Shown here: piece by piece, positions 61,779 through 64,000 of the stretch | Position numbering within the stretch: the first letter of the stretch is position 1 | Layout: each line of letters starts with the position of its first letter | Origin: Limiplasma sp031549415 | GTDB taxonomy: Bacteria; Bacillota; Clostridia; Christensenellales; Aristaeellaceae | Assembly: GCA_031549415.1 (NCBI GenBank) | Contig: JAVBPU010000009.1 | Coordinates: forward strand, 119,407-183,406 | DNA length: 64,000 nt | Direction of reading: 5' to 3' | Notes under the pieces: model-generated | What the model was told of the DNA's origin: nothing | What the model saw: only the letters and a program-made list of their open reading frames with translations | Database searches by the model: none | Position numbers and translations under genes: made by a program

Positions 61779-63512
61779 TTATATACCGGAGAACTGGAAA
61801 AAGGAAAGATCGCCGGACTGGGCTATCCGCACTGGCTGAACTGACGCTCCGACGCCCTCGGTCAGGTAGGACAGCAAATGGGCCGGAGGGTCTGCCTCCG
61901 CAGAGACAAAGACCAGATTGCTCCGCAAAAAATCCTTCGCGCTGAAGCTGGCCGGGTCGATGCCATGGCTTGCAAGCTGCGCATTCCAACTGGGGGTGCG
62001 GCAGTACCAATCGCCCCAGAGCATCAGGTTGGTGGGAATGCCCGCCGACACATCCGGGAACAGCCGCGTATCCCGCAGAAGATTTGGAGAGTACAGCACC
62101 AGCTGGTCCGGGTGGGCGAGACCGTAGGCTTCCAGCGCGGCCTGGCGGGTGGGGGAAACCATGTCCGGCCTGGCTTTTAGCTGCTTCCAGGTGGCGGTGG
62201 CGCTGCCCAGGGCCGAGGCCAGCAGCGCAAGGCACAAAAAGCCGGTGAGGACGCGCCGGAGCGTGCCGCCCTGCCTCCATGGAAAATGAGGCATCACCAG
62301 GCAAAGAAGGAACGCCGCTGCGGGCAGCAGGGCGCAATCCGCGGCGCGGGCCAAAAACCGGCCGCTGAGGTGCAGGGAAACCAGCATGGCAAAGGGAAGC
62401 ACCGTAAGGGCCAGACAAGAAAACAGCAGCCAGGGCTTCCGCTCTTTTTGGAAGGAAGCTACAACGCCAAGCAAGCAAAGGGAGAGAAGCACGCCGCCGG
62501 AGAACAGATAGGCCGGGTTTGAGGCATAGAAGGAGCCGAGGGCCTGGAGGGACGCCCCTAGGCGGGGAAAGAACCCTGCGGTCGTGGCGTCCATATGCAC
62601 TTGCGCCAGCTGTGTCAGCGCCTCGGTGGTGATGTTCTGGTCCATCAGGTACCATTCGCGCACCAGGGCCAGCTCCGCCCGGCTCCAACCAACGGCCTGC
62701 AGCTGGGCATCGCTGACCAGATCGAAGGCGGCCTCGTGATAGTCCAGCAGGGAGGTACGGGCGGCGCTCCAATCCATAAACGCCTCTAAATGAAGGGCGT
62801 GGATTTCAAAGCTGCGAAGAGCCAGCAGGGCGGTAAAGAGAAGCAGCCCCGTCATCAGGCCTATTGCAAGGGGTTTTCCAGCGGAGGGAACGCCAGCCTG
62901 CCGGCGCTGGCTGTAGACCGTCAGCAGCGCCAAGGCCCAAAAGACAAAGGAAGGGAAGGCGCTGGACATCCGCAGGCAATAGCAGCAAGCCAATAGCAGA
63001 AGGGAAAGCAGCACCCCCCGGAGCACCGACCCGGGAGAAGCTTCCTTTACAGGAACGCTGAGCAGTTGCGCGATGGAGGCGGCCCCCAGCAAAGCGCTGG
63101 TGGTGGTGTAGTTGAGGCGACAGGACAAAAAAAGGGAAAAGACGGCTAAGTAAAGGCATCCCGCTGCCAGCCCGGTAAGCCAGCCGGGCTTGCGGTCCGC
63201 CGTCAGCAGCAACAGCGATTTACAGATCACCACATTGGACAGCCACAGCAGCCCTATTTGCACCAGGGAAAACCAGGGAACGCCTGGGAAAAGGAGACTG
63301 ATGCCCTGCAAGAAGCGGGCGGCCAAAGTGTGGTTATACAGCGTAAACCCGATGGGGCTACCGCCTTCATAGCCCAAAAACCCCTTCACAAAAAGAATGT
63401 CATCGGAATTTTCAAACCGGAAGTATTGAGTGGCTGCCAGGAATACAAAAAAAAGCGTGACCATCAGCATGGCCAAGAGCCAAAAGAAAAGTCTCTTTCG
63501 TGGCGTCATCAT
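61779..63512 (-). CDS. Large polytopic membrane protein, possible GT-C-type glycosyltransferase
   Basis: This 577-residue protein has about 11 hydrophobic segments in the first 430 residues and a soluble C-terminal part of about 140 residues. After the first helix comes FENSDDILFVKGFLG, an acidic pair in the first extracellular loop. GT-C glycosyltransferases carry a catalytic Asp at this place, which is the main reason for the suggestion. No lipid-carrier motif or firm family match can be seen. Start 63512 (ATGATG) follows AAGGAG by 9 bases. It sits alone between the MATE gene and the ribosomal RNA operon, in the opposite direction to the rRNA. Confidence 0.65.
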   Translation of the reverse strand: MMTPRKRLFFWLLAMLMVTLFFVFLAATQYFRFENSDDILFVKGFLGYEGGSPIGFTLYNHTLAARFLQGISLLFPGVPWFSLVQIGLLWLSNVVICKSLLLLTADRKPGWLTGLAAGCLYLAVFSLFLSCRLNYTTTSALLGAASIAQLLSVPVKEASPGSVLRGVLLSLLLLACCYCLRMSSAFPSFVFWALALLTVYSQRRQAGVPSAGKPLAIGLMTGLLLFTALLALRSFEIHALHLEAFMDWSAARTSLLDYHEAAFDLVSDAQLQAVGWSRAELALVREWYLMDQNITTEALTQLAQVHMDATTAGFFPRLGASLQALGSFYASNPAYLFSGGVLLSLCLLGVVASFQKERKPWLLFSCLALTVLPFAMLVSLHLSGRFLARAADCALLPAAAFLLCLVMPHFPWRQGGTLRRVLTGFLCLALLASALGSATATWKQLKARPDMVSPTRQAALEAYGLAHPDQLVLYSPNLLRDTRLFPDVSAGIPTNLMLWGDWYCRTPSWNAQLASHGIDPASFSAKDFLRSNLVFVSAEADPPAHLLSYLTEGVGASVQPVRIAQSGDLSFFQFSGI

Positions 63513-63685
63513 GGGTGCGCGCTCCTTCGTTTGCCTGCAGGCGTGGCGGGGCAGGGATGAAGAAAGCATACCCATTGAGAGCGGAAAAGTCAAGTGGGTT
63601 GCGACATTGAAGCGCCCCCCGCTGGGCGGCCCCATGGACTGATCCATCCCAAAAATAAAGGAAGAAAAGAAAAACAAAAAAAGTG

Positions 63686-63714
63686 TTGACAAGAGGCATA
63701 ATTCGTGTTAACCT
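63686..63714 (+). promoter_or_regulatory. Ribosomal RNA operon promoter
   Basis: TTGACA and TAACCT are 17 bases apart, preceded by an A-rich tract (63655-63683) that resembles an UP element. The leader to the 16S gene is about 190 bases and contains CTTGAAAACGATAT (63742 onward), similar to rRNA leaders in other Clostridia. Confidence 0.58.
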
Positions 63715-63904
63715 AGCAAAGCTCGCCTGAGAGCACGAACCTTGAAAACGATATAGAAGAGACGCAAAAAGAACGACAGTCAATGAATTTTGAGTAAATC
63801 GTACTTGAGCCTTCGGGAGATTTCATCGGACCGAACCCTTGTGAAAATGAGGGGGAGGAAAGACGGAAAGGAAGAGGGCAAAGAATCAAGAGCGATGAAG
63901 GATT

Positions 63905-64000
<96 letters not shown>

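Noticed and set aside
63742..63904. Leader before 16S considered as a separate small RNA or tRNA gene
   Set aside because: No cloverleaf can be drawn, and the sequence fits an rRNA leader following a promoter.

Overview
This window looks like a chromosomal segment of a fairly GC-rich, probably spore-forming Clostridia-type Firmicute. The evidence is sigma-A promoters with TTGACA/TATAAT boxes, strong AGGAGG ribosome sites with several TTG starts, a T-box leader before thrS, a YhcN/YlaJ-type sporulation lipoprotein, YtvI-like membrane proteins, YesM/YesN two-component regulators, Gram-positive style secreted proteins, and the 5' end of a 16S rRNA gene at the right edge. I cannot name the genus from 96 bases of 16S.

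Layout. 1-946 is a BMP-type substrate-binding protein running off the left edge. 1.2-16.6 kb is mixed housekeeping: a NagD-like phosphatase; a zinc-ribbon/TPM/YtvI/3-methyladenine glycosylase operon; a membrane-anchored leucine-rich-repeat protein; a ROK kinase; an orphan HPt protein; a NusG-II/Gx-transporter pair; yebC; T-box-thrS; and a DUF975 protein. 16.8-22.3 kb is a sugar ABC operon (binding protein, two permeases, a double ATPase) that ends with a cupin-type phosphoglucose isomerase. 22.7-23.7 kb is a zinc-type dehydrogenase. 23.9-26.9 kb is a 997-residue DUF4062 protein whose central NTPase region has lost its nucleotide-binding motifs.

27.1-35.9 kb is a catabolic island around a GntR/UTRA regulator. 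It holds an SMP-30 lactonase-like protein, an FGGY kinase, a shikimate-dehydrogenase-like enzyme, a KDPG aldolase fused to a VOC-like domain, a 2-hydroxyacid dehydrogenase, a phosphotriesterase-like hydrolase and a glycerol-dehydrogenase-like enzyme. 36.0-44.9 kb is a second carbohydrate module: a YesMN two-component system, a sugar ABC importer, and a divergent operon of DHDPS-type aldolase, RraA-type aldolase and iron alcohol dehydrogenase. Together the two modules look like uptake and breakdown of one or more acid sugars or lactones; the substrate cannot be read from sequence.

45-63.5 kb is mostly core functions: secDF, a sporulation lipoprotein, a second YtvI-like protein, a YbaK deacylase, leuS-gltX-glnS, a secreted protein with three PepSY-like repeats, an aldo-keto reductase with two 4Fe-4S motifs, a MATE transporter overlapping a divergent amino-acid kinase, and a large polytopic membrane protein. 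A ribosomal RNA operon begins at about 63.7 kb.

The less ordinary signals are the pseudo-STAND protein, the uncharacterised sugar-acid island with its aldolase-VOC fusion, long structured 5' leaders before the HPt and NusG-II genes, a hairpin over the ribosome site of the sporulation lipoprotein, a probable frameshift at the end of the Gx-transporter gene, and a dispersed palindromic repeat. I saw no tRNA genes, CRISPR arrays, insertion sequences or prophage genes.
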